The position numbers were made by a program, and so were the translations under genes. Positions 8,156-17,714 of a stretch of DNA of 64,000 bases are shown piece after piece. Source of the stretch: Ferruginivarius sediminum (GTDB lineage: Bacteria > Pseudomonadota > Alphaproteobacteria > Kiloniellales > Rhodovibrionaceae); assembly GCF_003344765.1 (NCBI RefSeq), contig NZ_QPMH01000012.1:48486-112485 (forward strand), read 5' to 3'. Every line of letters starts with the position of its first letter. Positions within the stretch are counted from its first letter, which is position 1. The notes below the pieces were generated by a model. The model made no database searches. It was given only the letters and a program-made list of their open reading frames with translations, and was not told the DNA's origin.

Positions 8156-9039
8156 GAGCGGCCGGCGAGCGGCTTTATGGCACGACGGACCTGCCGGTCC
8201 TGCTTCCCCCCGGCGAGCGGCTGCTGCGCCGCGCCAGCCGTGAGCGCACGGACGGCGTTCCCCGGCTTACGCTCAAGGCATGGCATGGTGCGGTCATCGC
8301 GGCCGTGGTGCTGCTGGCCGCCGCAGCCGCGCAGGCGCAGGGCGCGGCCGAGGCGCGGCCCGGCGTCCTGACAGCGCTATGGAAGTGGGTGCCGCTGTTG
8401 GTTGAGGGCTTCCTTTTCAACATCGCCATCAGCTTTCTGGGCATGGGCATCGGAACCGCTCTCGGCACCGTCCTTGGCGTCATGCAGATCTCGCTGCTGC
8501 CGCCGGTGCGGGCGGGTTCCTGGATCGTGACGCAGTTTTTCCGCAACGCGCCATGGCTGGTGCTCCTGTTCTTCTGCATGTTCCTGCTGCCCTTCGAATT
8601 CCGGGTCATGGGCTTCGTCGTGCCGTTCCCGGATTGGGTGAAGGCGACCCTGGGCCTGTCGCTGCCGGTGATGGCGAATGTCTCGGAAATCGTGCGCGGC
8701 GCAGTCCAGTCGATTCCCTCGGGACAGTGGGAGGCGGCGGAATCCCTGGCCTTCAGCCGGCGACAGACGCTTGTCCAGATCATCCTGCCGCAATGCATCA
8801 AGCGGATGCTGCCCCCGTGGATGAACCTCTATGCCATCCTGACCATGGCCACGGTTCTGGCCTCCGTGGTCGGGGTGTCGGAGGTCATGACCCTGACCCA
8901 GCGCGTGCTCTCCGCCGAAAGCCGGCCGGAGCTGCTGGTGCCGTTCTACGGCTTCGTGCTGCTGTTGTTCTTCATGTACTGCTATCCAATCGCCCGTTTC
9001 ACGCACAAGCTGGAGCTGCGCTATGTCGTCAAGCTCTGA
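8152..9039 (+). CDS. Amino acid ABC transporter permease 2
   Basis: The 295-residue permease starts at ATG 8152, overlapping the preceding stop as ATGA. After a polar head of about 40 residues come membrane helices, with FFRNAPWLVLLFF and the EAA loop WEAAESLAFSRRQTLVQIILPQ marking it as the partner of permease 1. The open frame extends much further upstream but that part is antisense-free shadow over permease 1. Its 3' end overlaps the ATPase gene by 17 bp. Confidence 0.92.
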   Translation: MRAAGERLYGTTDLPVLLPPGERLLRRASRERTDGVPRLTLKAWHGAVIAAVVLLAAAAAQAQGAAEARPGVLTALWKWVPLLVEGFLFNIAISFLGMGIGTALGTVLGVMQISLLPPVRAGSWIVTQFFRNAPWLVLLFFCMFLLPFEFRVMGFVVPFPDWVKATLGLSLPVMANVSEIVRGAVQSIPSGQWEAAESLAFSRRQTLVQIILPQCIKRMLPPWMNLYAILTMATVLASVVGVSEVMTLTQRVLSAESRPELLVPFYGFVLLLFFMYCYPIARFTHKLELRYVVKL

Positions 9040-9802
9040 AACCGCCGCGACGCAGGCCACATGGACGCCCGACCGTCCGATTGTCTCCATCCACGGCGTT
9101 CACAAGCGCTTCGGGGATTTCGAGGTGCTGCGCGGCGTCACCTTCGACGTGATGAAGGGCGACGTTGTTTGCGTTATCGGGCCGTCCGGCTCGGGCAAGT
9201 CGACGCTTTTGCGCTGCATCAACGCGCTGGTTCCGATCGACGAGGGCTCGATACAGGTGGCGGGGCAGGAGGTTCACGACCCGAAGCTGGATAAGCTGGC
9301 CCTGCGCAAGAAGGTCGGCATGGTCTTCCAGCAATATAACCTGTTCCCGCACAAGACGGCGCTCCAGAACGTCATGATGGCGCCGATCCAGGTCCTGAAG
9401 CAGGACAAGGCCGAGGTGCGGGAGCGCGCGCTGAAGTTGATGAAGAAGGTGCGCCTCAACGGCAAGGAGGATGCCTATCCGGGCGAGCTTTCGGGCGGCC
9501 AGCAGCAGCGGGTCGCCATTGCCCGCTCGCTGGCGATGAACCCCGACGTCATGCTGTTCGACGAGGTCACCGCGGCCCTTGATCCGGAAACCGTGAAGGA
9601 AGTGCTGGTGACGATCCGCGATCTGGCGGAAGAGGGCATGACCTGCATGCTGGTGACCCACGAGATGGGCTTTGCGCGCGAGATCGCGGACATGATGTAC
9701 TTCACCGACAATGGCGTGATCGTCGAATCGGGACCGCCGAAGGAATTCTTCGCGAACCCGCGCGATGCGCGGACGAAGGAGTTCCTGGGCCAGATCCTGT
9801 AG
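9023..9802 (+). CDS. Amino acid ABC transporter ATP-binding protein (GlnQ/HisP type)
   Basis: The 259-residue ATPase has Walker A GPSGSGKST, Q-loop VFQQYNLFPH, signature LSGGQQQR, Walker B MLFDEVTAALDPE and switch TH. It energises import by the two permeases. It is the last gene of the four-gene transporter operon and overlaps the second permease. Confidence 0.95.
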   Translation: MSSSSETAATQATWTPDRPIVSIHGVHKRFGDFEVLRGVTFDVMKGDVVCVIGPSGSGKSTLLRCINALVPIDEGSIQVAGQEVHDPKLDKLALRKKVGMVFQQYNLFPHKTALQNVMMAPIQVLKQDKAEVRERALKLMKKVRLNGKEDAYPGELSGGQQQRVAIARSLAMNPDVMLFDEVTAALDPETVKEVLVTIRDLAEEGMTCMLVTHEMGFAREIADMMYFTDNGVIVESGPPKEFFANPRDARTKEFLGQIL

Positions 9803-9826
9803 AACGCGAGGGCGCTGTTTTCCAGC

Positions 9827-10174
9827 CTAGATCGAGAACGACGAGCCGCAGCCGCAGGAGCTACTGGCGTTCGGGTTCTTGATCTCGAAGTACGAGCCGA
9901 TCAGGTCCTCGACGAAATCGATCTCGCTGCCTTGCAGGAGTTCCAGCGAGATCTCGTCGATGACCACGGTGACACTGTCGCGGTGAAAGGTCCGGTCATC
10001 GTCGTTGACGCTGTCCGCGAAGTCGAAGCCATATTGGAAGCCCGAGCAGCCGCCGCCGGAAACGGACACACGCAGCATAAGATTCGGATTGCCTTCCTGC
10101 TGGGCAAGGCCGGCAATCCGCTTGGCGGCGTTCTCGCTGATGGTGATGCCGGGCGCCTCGGCCACCTCGGACAT
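9827..10174 (-). CDS. erpA: Iron-sulfur cluster insertion protein (A-type carrier, ErpA/IscA)
   Basis: The 115-residue A-type carrier begins at ATG 10174 (MSEVAEAPGITISENAAKRI). It carries the three conserved cysteines, one in GGGCSGFQYGF and two in the C-terminal CGCGSSF. It receives and transfers Fe-S clusters to apo-proteins. It is divergent from the dGTPase gene, a frequent arrangement in alphaproteobacteria. ErpA is preferred over IscA because there is no isc operon here, but the two are hard to separate by sequence. Confidence 0.88.
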   Translation of the reverse strand: MSEVAEAPGITISENAAKRIAGLAQQEGNPNLMLRVSVSGGGCSGFQYGFDFADSVNDDDRTFHRDSVTVVIDEISLELLQGSEIDFVEDLIGSYFEIKNPNASSSCGCGSSFSI

Positions 10175-10320
10175 GGCGCAACTCCTTATCCAGCCTACAC
10201 TCGACCTATCGATCATGTATGTAAGCAAATCGGGGGGCATGTCAAAGGGCGCATCGCAACAGTCCGCCGTGCGCCTTTCGCACGTGGACACCACCACCTG
10301 CCGGCAGTAGGGTCGCGGCC

Positions 10321-11493
10321 ATGTCCGAGGTCGTCGCAAATCCTGGCGCGCCGGCGGTGTGCGCAACCGATCCCGCAAGCTCGCGCGGCCGGCTGTACGC
10401 GGAGCCGGAAAGCGCTTCGCGCACCTGCTTCCAGCGTGACCGGGACCGAATCGTCCACGCCCGGGCCTTCCGACGGTTGCAGTACAAGACGCAGGTGTTC
10501 GTTTACCACGAGGGCGACTATTTCCGCACGCGCCTGACCCACTCGCTGGAGGTGGCGCAGATCGCCCGGTCGGTATCGCGCTGCCTCGGCCTCAACGAGG
10601 ATCTTGCCGAGGCGGTGGCGCTGGCGCATGACCTTGGGCACACGCCCTTCGGCCATGCCGGAGAGGACGCGCTCGGCGAGATGCTAGCCGGGGAGGGCGG
10701 TTTCGATCACAACGAGCAGACCTTCCGCATCCTGACGCGGCTGGAGCAACGCTATGCCGAATTCGACGGCCTGAACCTGACCTGGGAATCACTGGAAGGC
10801 GTCGTGAAGCACAACGGGCCGGTCAACGACCCGCCGCCCTCTGTCCAGGCATTCTGCCGCGACTTCGACCTGGAACTCGCCACCTATGCCGGTCCGGAGG
10901 CGCAGGTCGCCGCGATCTCCGACGATATCGCCTACAACAACCACGACATCGACGACGGTCTGCGCGCCGGATTGTTCACCATCGCGGACCTGCGTGACAT
11001 ACCCCTGGTGGGGCCGGTTTTCGAGGAAGTGGCGGAACGCTATCCGGGCTTGGAGGAAAGCCGGCTGATCCACGAAGTGGTGCGCCGATTGATCGACCGG
11101 ATGGTGGCCGATCTCGTGGCCGAGACTCGCCGGCGGATCGAATTATTGGCGCCAGGGAGCGCCGCCGAGGTGCGCCGGGCCGATCGGCCGCTGGTGGCGT
11201 TCTCCGAGGAGATGCGCGGCAACGACCGGGCGCTGAAAGATTTCCTGTTCGAGCGAATGTACCGCCATTACAAGGTAAATCGCATGACCGCGAAGGTCCG
11301 CCGGGTCGTGCAGGAACTGTTCCAGCAGTACATGTCGCAGCCGGATTGCCTGCCGCAGGACTGGCGGCAGCACGCGCGCGCCCTTGAGCCCGCCGGCCGG
11401 GCACGCCTCGTGGGCGACTACATTGCCGGCATGACCGACCGCTATGCCTTGCAGGAACACAGCAAACTTTTCGACGTCCACGCCCCGACTTGA
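10321..11493 (+). CDS. dgt: Deoxyguanosinetriphosphate triphosphohydrolase-like protein
   Basis: The 390-residue HD-domain protein has RDRIVHARAFRRLQYKTQVF, the metal-binding TRLTHSLEVAQIARS and LAHDLGHTPFGHAGE motifs and a later D in ISDDIAYNNHD, the full type-2 dGTPase-like pattern. Such enzymes hydrolyse dNTPs to nucleoside and triphosphate. It is divergent from erpA. In many related genomes argS follows directly; here it does not. Confidence 0.92.
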   Translation: MSEVVANPGAPAVCATDPASSRGRLYAEPESASRTCFQRDRDRIVHARAFRRLQYKTQVFVYHEGDYFRTRLTHSLEVAQIARSVSRCLGLNEDLAEAVALAHDLGHTPFGHAGEDALGEMLAGEGGFDHNEQTFRILTRLEQRYAEFDGLNLTWESLEGVVKHNGPVNDPPPSVQAFCRDFDLELATYAGPEAQVAAISDDIAYNNHDIDDGLRAGLFTIADLRDIPLVGPVFEEVAERYPGLEESRLIHEVVRRLIDRMVADLVAETRRRIELLAPGSAAEVRRADRPLVAFSEEMRGNDRALKDFLFERMYRHYKVNRMTAKVRRVVQELFQQYMSQPDCLPQDWRQHARALEPAGRARLVGDYIAGMTDRYALQEHSKLFDVHAPT

Positions 11494-11825
11494 CGTCGAT
11501 TTGGCGATCTGCTCGTGAAAACTACAGACAAGACTTGACCGAATCGCCGCCAATCCGATTAATCGACAGAGTAGTGGCGTTGACGTGTGCCTTGTCGCAG
11601 CGGGCTGTCAACTCACACGCGTTTCGATGCGTTGCCGGCAGCTTCGGGAACTGGCCACACGCTTCGCCAGCCTGTGTAAAGAACGGGCGGGGGCGATGTC
11701 GGCCGATAACGTTGGCCGGTTCTTAAGACACAGACAACGATAAGGCGCCCATCGCTTGCGTGCGGCACGCGGATCGTTCCGGCAAGACGGCCGGCAGCGG
11801 TCGGCGTCGCGACCATCGAGGAGAT
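11494..11825 (+). other. Intergenic region without a recognisable gene
   Basis: No convincing coding sequence, repeat or RNA is visible. In many related genomes argS lies between dgt and the SPOR-domain gene, and it is absent here. A GAGGAG ribosome binding site at the right end belongs to the SPOR protein. Confidence 0.5.
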
Positions 11826-12959
11826 ATGCCCATGCCGTCGGATCGCGATGCCGAGGAGCCCGGGTTGGAGTGGTCGTCTCGGACACCTCGGCCCGGACAG
11901 GCAAGCCCCGAAGACCGCCTTCCCTCCGAAGGTGATCTGGCTGGCCGCGGGGACGACTACGACGATTACGACGACGATCTCGACTACAACGACCCATGGG
12001 ATGCCGAGAGCGGGGAGTTGGGCACGCCGCTGACGCGGGCCCTGCTGAAGGCGGGTGTCGCCGTCATCGCCGTCGCGGTCTTCGTCGGCGTGATCTGGTA
12101 CGCCTATAGCTGGGGAACCGGCCAGGACGGCGGCGGTCAGGCGCTGCCCGTCGTGCGCGCCGACAAGAGCCCGGAAAAGGTCCGGCCCGAGGATCCCGGC
12201 GGCATGGACGTTCCGTATCAGGACAAGCTTGTCATGAACGAGAACGGCCAGGATGGCGGCGAGGCGAAGGTCGAGCGGCTGCTGCCACCGCCCGAAACGC
12301 CGCAACCACCGGAAGCCGATCCCTCCGCGGTGCAATCGTCGACAAGCATGGAAGATGCCACGCCGCCTACCGACGGCGCCGGCGCCGCGTCCGCCACGGC
12401 CGAGGATAGCGACAGTGCCGCTCCGGCGGCCGGGGACCAAGTTGCCCAGGTACCCGAAGCGGACATGCCGGAGATGCCGCCCGCGCCAAGCGAAAATGGC
12501 GCTGCCAACGCAGAGCCGGAACCGGCGGAAGTGGAGTCGACGGAAGCCGAGGATGGTGCGGCCGCGGCAAAGCCTGGAAGTTCAACGGCGTCCTCCGGTG
12601 GACAGAAAACAACCTCCACGGCCGACGCGGCTTCCACGGCTACGGCGGACCAGGCCACTTCTGCCAACGGGGCAAACGAAACGGCACGGAAGACGGTGCG
12701 GCTCAACGCCGGCGACCTAGCCATTCAGTTGGTAGCATTGCAAAGCGAGGCGGCGGCGAAGCGTGCCTGGAAACAACTCCAGGGAAAATACCCCGGACTG
12801 CTTGATGACCAAAGGTTGTCCTTGCAGCGCGTCGATATTGACGGTAAGGGCACTTTCTGGCGCGTGCGGACCGGGCCATTTCCCAACCGGGCGACGGCGG
12901 AGGATATGTGCGCGCAGCTCAAGGCCAAGGGCCAGGACTGTCTTGTTGTAAAGGAGTAG
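11826..12959 (+). CDS. SPOR-domain cell-envelope protein
   Basis: The 377-residue protein starts at ATG 11826 behind GAGGAG. An acidic cytoplasmic head (repeated DDYDDY) is followed by one membrane helix at about 70-92, a long low-complexity Ala/Pro/Glu-rich periplasmic linker (about 100-285), and a SPOR domain (about 298-377) with AIQLVALQSEAAAKRAWK and FWRVRTGPF. SPOR domains bind denuded peptidoglycan at division sites. The neighbouring nagZ, scpA and scpB genes fit the conserved alphaproteobacterial order. Confidence 0.88.
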   Translation: MPMPSDRDAEEPGLEWSSRTPRPGQASPEDRLPSEGDLAGRGDDYDDYDDDLDYNDPWDAESGELGTPLTRALLKAGVAVIAVAVFVGVIWYAYSWGTGQDGGGQALPVVRADKSPEKVRPEDPGGMDVPYQDKLVMNENGQDGGEAKVERLLPPPETPQPPEADPSAVQSSTSMEDATPPTDGAGAASATAEDSDSAAPAAGDQVAQVPEADMPEMPPAPSENGAANAEPEPAEVESTEAEDGAAAAKPGSSTASSGGQKTTSTADAASTATADQATSANGANETARKTVRLNAGDLAIQLVALQSEAAAKRAWKQLQGKYPGLLDDQRLSLQRVDIDGKGTFWRVRTGPFPNRATAEDMCAQLKAKGQDCLVVKE

Positions 12960-12962
12960 GTT

Positions 12963-13976
12963 ATGCCGCGCGCTGTGGTCCTCGGCTGCTCGGGCCCCGT
13001 TCTGGGGGATGACGAGCGCCGATTTTTCGCCGAGGCCGATCCCATCGGCTTCATCCTGTTTGGACGGAATGCGGAATCCCCGGACCAGCTTCGCGCGCTG
13101 GTGAGTGATCTCCGGGCGGCTGTGGGGCGCGACGATGCGCCGGTGCTGATCGACCAGGAGGGCGGGCGCGTGACGCGCCTTGGCAAGCCGCACTGGTATG
13201 CGCCGCCCGCGGCGCGGGTGTTCGGCCACATGTCGAACCGGCGCCCGCAGGATGCCAGCAAGGCGGCTTACCTGAACGCGCGCATGATCGCCGCGGACTT
13301 GGCGGACGCCGGTATCACCGTCGATTGCGCCCCGGTGCTCGACCTTCTGTGGGAAGAGGGGCACGACGTCATCGGCGACCGCGCATTCTCAAGCGAACCC
13401 GCCGTGGTTGGAGAACTTGGATATCAAACATGTAAGGGACTGATGGAAGGCGGCGTGCTGCCGGTCCTGAAGCACCTGCCGGGTCACGGCCGGGCCAAGG
13501 TCGACAGCCACGAGGCGCTGCCGGTCGTGGACGCGCTGCACATCCACCTCGCGAATAAGGATTTCCGGCCCTTCATCGAACTGGGAGAGGCGCCGTGGGG
13601 TATGACCGCACACGTCGACTTCTACTATATCGACGGGGACAAGCCGGCGACGGTCTCTCCCAAGATGATCAACATCATCATCCGGCAGGAGATCGGCTTC
13701 CAGGGCGTCCTGATCTCCGACGACCTCTCGATGAAGGCCCTGTCCGGCAACCTGCGGGAGCGGGCCGAGGCGACGCTGAACGCCGGCTGCGACTTGGCGC
13801 TTCATTGTAACGGCCGGCTGGACGAGATGCGGGAGCTCATGGAGGGCGTCGGCGAAATCCGCTCCGAGACCGCCGACCGGCTTGCCCGCGCCGAAGAGAT
13901 GCGCCTGGAAACGCGCACAGACGATTTCGACCGCGAGGATGTGCAACGGCAGCTTGACGGCCTGATGCGGGAGTAA
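12963..13976 (+). CDS. nagZ: Beta-N-acetylhexosaminidase, glycoside hydrolase family 3
   Basis: The 337-residue cytoplasmic enzyme shows FGRNAESPDQ, IDQEGGRVTRL, KHLPGHGRAKVDSHEALP (substrate binding, with the catalytic His) and LISDDLSMKAL (catalytic Asp), the NagZ set. It removes GlcNAc from anhydromuropeptides in cell-wall recycling. It begins three bases after the SPOR gene and precedes scpA. Confidence 0.93.
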   Translation: MPRAVVLGCSGPVLGDDERRFFAEADPIGFILFGRNAESPDQLRALVSDLRAAVGRDDAPVLIDQEGGRVTRLGKPHWYAPPAARVFGHMSNRRPQDASKAAYLNARMIAADLADAGITVDCAPVLDLLWEEGHDVIGDRAFSSEPAVVGELGYQTCKGLMEGGVLPVLKHLPGHGRAKVDSHEALPVVDALHIHLANKDFRPFIELGEAPWGMTAHVDFYYIDGDKPATVSPKMINIIIRQEIGFQGVLISDDLSMKALSGNLRERAEATLNAGCDLALHCNGRLDEMRELMEGVGEIRSETADRLARAEEMRLETRTDDFDREDVQRQLDGLMRE

Positions 13977-14009
13977 TAGCCAAGGCGGGACAGTTATGGA
14001 GCCCCGCTT

Positions 14010-14858
14010 GTGACTCCGATGCCGCCATTCGAGGAGGATCAGCCGCGCGCCGAAGACGAGGAAGCCGGTGTCCAGCTTGTCCTCGACCTCGATGGGTTCG
14101 AGGGCCCGATCGACGTGCTGCTTCAGCTTGCACGCGATCAGAAGGTGGATGTCACCCGCATATCCATTCTGCAGCTTGCCGAGCAGTATCTCGGTTTCGT
14201 TCGCGAGGCACGGCGGCTGCGCCTCGAACTGGCGGCGGACTATCTGGTCATGGCGGCGTGGCTTGCGTTCCTGAAATCGCGCTTGCTACTGCCCGAGCCC
14301 GAGGGCACCGAGGAAGAACCGAGCGGCGCGGAGATGGCCGCCGCCCTGCGGTTCCAGCTTCAGCGGCTGCAGGCGATGCAGGATGCCGGGAAGAAACTGT
14401 TCCGCCGGGCCCGACTGGGGGTGGATGTCTTCCCCCGCGGCGAGCCCGAGGATATTCCCGTTGTCACTACGACCCGGTTCCAGTGCTCGCTTTACGAGCT
14501 GCTCAGCGCCTATGGCCGGCAGCAGCGGCGGGCCGAGCCTGCAAGCCTGCGCGTCGATGCCATGGACCTCTATTCGGTGGAGGATGCGCTGGGACGGCTG
14601 CGCCGTCTACTCGGCGTGGCGCCGGACTGGCACACGTTGGCCAGCTTCCTGCCGGGCGAGCTGCAATCGGGGTTGCACCGGCGCTCCGCTTTCGCCGCCA
14701 CCTTTGCGGCCAGTCTGGAGTTGTGCCGCGAAGGGCAGTTGGAACTGCGTCAGGACTCCACTTTCGGTCCCTTGTTCCTGCGGGCGAAGCCGCCGGCGGA
14801 CGACGAGGCCGGCGGTGCGGGCGACGACAAAGGCGATGATGGGGACGGGAGCGGCTGA
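14010..14858 (+). CDS. scpA: Segregation and condensation protein A
   Basis: The 282-residue kleisin subunit contains LVLDLDGFEGPIDVLL near the N terminus and the helical YLVMAAWLAFLKSRLLLP segment, typical of ScpA. It bridges the SMC heads and works with ScpB in chromosome segregation. A GTG at 14010 is the first start; an internal ATG at 14019 would shorten it by three residues. Its stop overlaps the start of scpB. Confidence 0.92.
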   Translation: MTPMPPFEEDQPRAEDEEAGVQLVLDLDGFEGPIDVLLQLARDQKVDVTRISILQLAEQYLGFVREARRLRLELAADYLVMAAWLAFLKSRLLLPEPEGTEEEPSGAEMAAALRFQLQRLQAMQDAGKKLFRRARLGVDVFPRGEPEDIPVVTTTRFQCSLYELLSAYGRQQRRAEPASLRVDAMDLYSVEDALGRLRRLLGVAPDWHTLASFLPGELQSGLHRRSAFAATFAASLELCREGQLELRQDSTFGPLFLRAKPPADDEAGGAGDDKGDDGDGSG

Positions 14859-15547
14859 TGAGCGACGACCGCTTTGAGCGGCTGCGCATCCTGGAAGCCG
14901 TGCTGTTCGCCTCGGGCCAGCCGCGGACGCCGACCGAACTGGCACGCCACCTGCCGGACGGGGACGATATCGAGGAATTGCTGGCCGAGCTGCGTACCCT
15001 CTATGCCAATCGTGGTATCGAACTGCGGCAAATCGGCAAAGGATGGGCGTTCCGGACAGCGGAGGACCTGGCTGGCAAGCTGCGAATCGAGCAAACGGTG
15101 ACGCGCAAGCTCTCCCGCGCGGCCATCGAGACGCTTGCCGTCGTCGCCTACCATCAGCCCGTGACGCGGGCGGAGATCGAGGAAATCCGGGGCGTCGGGC
15201 TTAGCAAGGGCACGCTTGACACGCTGCTGGAGGCCGACTGGATTCGCCCTTTCGGTCGGCGCCAGACGCCGGGACGTCCCGTCACATGGGGAACGACCCA
15301 GGCCTTTCTCGATCACTTCGGATTGTCGCGGATCGGGGACCTGCCTGGCATTGAGGAGTTGAAGGCGGCGGGCCTGATCGACGCCCGGCCCGCGTTGACG
15401 GCGTTGACCGCGCGGGGCGAGCTTACGGAGGTTGGCCAGGGCGAGGACGTCGAATCGAAGGGCGCCGCGCCGCAAGACGCGGAAGACGGTCTCGATCCAG
15501 ACTTCGGCGAGGATCTCGTTCCCGAGGATCGCGAGGACGAGGACTGA
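14858..15547 (+). CDS. scpB: Segregation and condensation protein B
   Basis: The 229-residue winged-helix protein has RILEAVLFASGQP, LSRAAIETLAVVAYHQPVTRAEIEEIRGV and LGLSRIGDLP-like C-terminal motifs diagnostic of ScpB. It stabilises the ScpA-SMC complex. Its ATG overlaps the scpA stop. The acidic C-terminal tail (from about 190) is unusually long but low-complexity. Confidence 0.93.
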   Translation: MSDDRFERLRILEAVLFASGQPRTPTELARHLPDGDDIEELLAELRTLYANRGIELRQIGKGWAFRTAEDLAGKLRIEQTVTRKLSRAAIETLAVVAYHQPVTRAEIEEIRGVGLSKGTLDTLLEADWIRPFGRRQTPGRPVTWGTTQAFLDHFGLSRIGDLPGIEELKAAGLIDARPALTALTARGELTEVGQGEDVESKGAAPQDAEDGLDPDFGEDLVPEDREDED

Positions 15548-15682
15548 GCTTCGGCGGATCACAACGACTGAGCGATTGGCGCGGCAATGCAATCGCGTAT
15601 GTTGAAGCGCGCCGTTCGTCGGCATAAGTAAGCGCTTGACGGATTCCCACCGCCACACTGGACGGAACGCGAGACGCCGGCA

Positions 15683-16768
15683 ATGGACGTGCTGAAACTC
15701 GAACATGTCAGCCATAGCTTTGGCGAGGTCCAGGCATTGGACGACCTCTCGCTGAGCATAGCGGCCGGCGAACTGGTCTGCCTTCTGGGGCCGTCCGGCT
15801 GCGGCAAGACAACTGCCCTGCGTATCGCCGCCGGGCTGGAGCACCTGCAACATGGCCGGGTTCTGCTCGACGGACGGCCCGTGGCGGACGCCAAGCGGGA
15901 TATGCCCCCGGAACAGCGCAGCGTGGGCCTGGTCTTCCAGGACTACGCGCTGTTCCCGCATCTTACCGTGCTGGAGAACGTGACCTTTGGCCTGCGCAAA
16001 CAACCGGCGCGCAAGCGGGAGGCGAGGGCGAGGGAGGTTCTGGATCAGGTGGGCATGGCGGACTATGCGGAGGCGCACCCGCACATGCTCTCCGGCGGCC
16101 AGCAGCAGCGAGTTGCAGTCGCCCGCGCTCTGGCCCCCAGGCCCCGCGTGATGCTGTTGGACGAGCCGTTCTCCGGATTGGACGCTGCGCTGCGTAACCA
16201 GATTCGCGACGAGACGCTACACGTGCTGAAAGAGAGCGGCGCGGCAACATTGATGGTGACGCACGACCCGGAAGAAGCCATGTTCATGGCCGACAGGGTA
16301 ATTTTGATGCGTGCGGGGCGGATCGTGCAAGCTGGCCCGCCGGCGCAACTTTATGCCGCACCCACCGACAAGTTCGTGGCAAGCTTTTTCGGCGATATCA
16401 ATCGCTTGCGCGGCATCGTTCGTGGCGGGCGCGCGGCGACGCCATTCGGCGACGTCGACGCGCAAGGGCTGGCGGACGGCACGGAAGTCGAAATTCTGAT
16501 CCGTCCCGAAGCGTTACGCTTGCAACCGTTGGGCGGGGAAGCTAAGCCTGGACATCACTCAGCGCGCGTGATGGCGGCACGCCTCCTCGGGCGCAGCTCG
16601 ATGGTTCACCTGAGTCTCGACAACTGGGGCTCGACCGATGACGGAGGGCAGGATGTCCACCTGCACGCGCGGATACCGGGACGCTTCCTGCCGCCGGAGA
16701 ACGAGTTGCTCGAGATCCATCTGGATCGGAGCCAAACCTTTGTTTTCCCGGCGGAAGGTGCAAGATAA
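15683..16768 (+). CDS. ABC transporter ATP-binding protein, PotA/FbpC (iron, spermidine or sulfate) type
   Basis: The 361-residue ATPase has Walker A GPSGCGKTT, VFQDYALFPHLTV, signature LSGGQQQR, Walker B VMLLDEPFSGLD, switch THDPEEA and a C-terminal TOBE-like domain (about 240-355). This class powers import of ferric iron, polyamines, sulfate or molybdate. No permease or binding protein is adjacent; it sits alone between scpB and tatA, so its partners must be elsewhere or it was inserted here. Confidence 0.88.
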   Translation: MDVLKLEHVSHSFGEVQALDDLSLSIAAGELVCLLGPSGCGKTTALRIAAGLEHLQHGRVLLDGRPVADAKRDMPPEQRSVGLVFQDYALFPHLTVLENVTFGLRKQPARKREARAREVLDQVGMADYAEAHPHMLSGGQQQRVAVARALAPRPRVMLLDEPFSGLDAALRNQIRDETLHVLKESGAATLMVTHDPEEAMFMADRVILMRAGRIVQAGPPAQLYAAPTDKFVASFFGDINRLRGIVRGGRAATPFGDVDAQGLADGTEVEILIRPEALRLQPLGGEAKPGHHSARVMAARLLGRSSMVHLSLDNWGSTDDGGQDVHLHARIPGRFLPPENELLEIHLDRSQTFVFPAEGAR

Positions 16769-16861
16769 GTGCGTAGAGGGTGGACGTTGCGGCTACAACG
16801 GGTTTCTGCGATAGTCGCGCTAGGCGCAGGACCTCAGCTTTAGATCCAGGGAGATCCCGTG

Positions 16862-17134
16862 ATGGGAACGTTCAGCATTTGGCATTGGCTCATCGTGCTT
16901 GCGGTGGTGCTGCTGCTGTTCGGCGGCGGCGGCAAGATTCCGAAACTGATGAAGGACGTCGGTAGCGGCATCAACGCCTTCAAGAAGGGCCTGAAGGACG
17001 AAGAGAAGAAGAAGGCCGGTGACGAGGGCGGCGACGAGGCGCCGAAGGCGATCGAGGGCGAGACCACGACCGCCAGCGCGAGCGAGTCCGAATCCGAAAG
17101 CCAGAGTCAGGACCGCAAGGCCGCCAACGGCTAA
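16862..17134 (+). CDS. tatA: Sec-independent protein translocase subunit TatA
   Basis: The 90-residue protein has one N-terminal membrane helix ([22 protein letters not shown]) followed by an amphipathic helix with [16 protein letters not shown], the TatA pattern, and a charged tail. It oligomerises to let folded Tat substrates cross the membrane. A GTG one codon earlier is possible. It is first in tatABC. Confidence 0.94.
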   Translation: MGTFSIWHWLIVLAVVLLLFGGGGKIPKLMKDVGSGINAFKKGLKDEEKKKAGDEGGDEAPKAIEGETTTASASESESESQSQDRKAANG

Positions 17135-17193
17135 GCGGTTGCCGTGCGCGTGGGGCGCGCGGAATGACGCCAATTTCCTGAGTTAGGCCGGCC

Positions 17194-17688
17194 ATGTTGG
17201 ATATCGGCTGGTCCGAGATGGCGGTGATTGCCTTACTGGCACTCGTCATCATCGGACCGAAAGATTTACCGCGGGTGATGCGCTCCGTTGGGCAATGGAT
17301 GCGCAAGGCGCGGAGCATTGCCCGGGAGTTCCAATCCGGCCTCGACGATATGATGCGCGAGACCGAGCTCGACGAGGCACGCAAGACCGTCGAGCGGACG
17401 AGCCGCTTCGATGTGGGGCGCGAAGTGGAACGGCACGTCGACCCGACCGGCAGCGTGCGCGAAAGCGCCAGGGATCTGGAGCAGGAAGCCCGGAGCGACG
17501 GTGGATCGTCGGATAGTGAGTCGGCGGGTGCGAGTTACCGGCATCAGAACACGCCGACGGCGCCGGCGCATTCGGTGAACGCAGGCAAGCCCGCCGATGA
17601 TGGCGGCGGCCACGCTGCAAGCGACACGAACGGCAAGGAGCCGGCGGGGACCGGCTCCACGGCCAGCGCGTCCCGTAGCTCCAGCTAG
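17194..17688 (+). CDS. tatB: Sec-independent protein translocase subunit TatB
   Basis: The 164-residue protein begins MLDIGWSEMAVIALLALVIIGPKDLPRVMR, the TatB signature of a membrane helix, then GPKDLP and an amphipathic helix. The tail from about 90 is low-complexity Ser/Gly/Ala-rich. It forms the signal-peptide receptor with TatC, encoded 26 bp downstream. Confidence 0.94.
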   Translation: MLDIGWSEMAVIALLALVIIGPKDLPRVMRSVGQWMRKARSIAREFQSGLDDMMRETELDEARKTVERTSRFDVGREVERHVDPTGSVRESARDLEQEARSDGGSSDSESAGASYRHQNTPTAPAHSVNAGKPADDGGGHAASDTNGKEPAGTGSTASASRSSS

Positions 17689-17714
17689 CGACGACGAAGA
17701 GGACGCGGGCAGCC

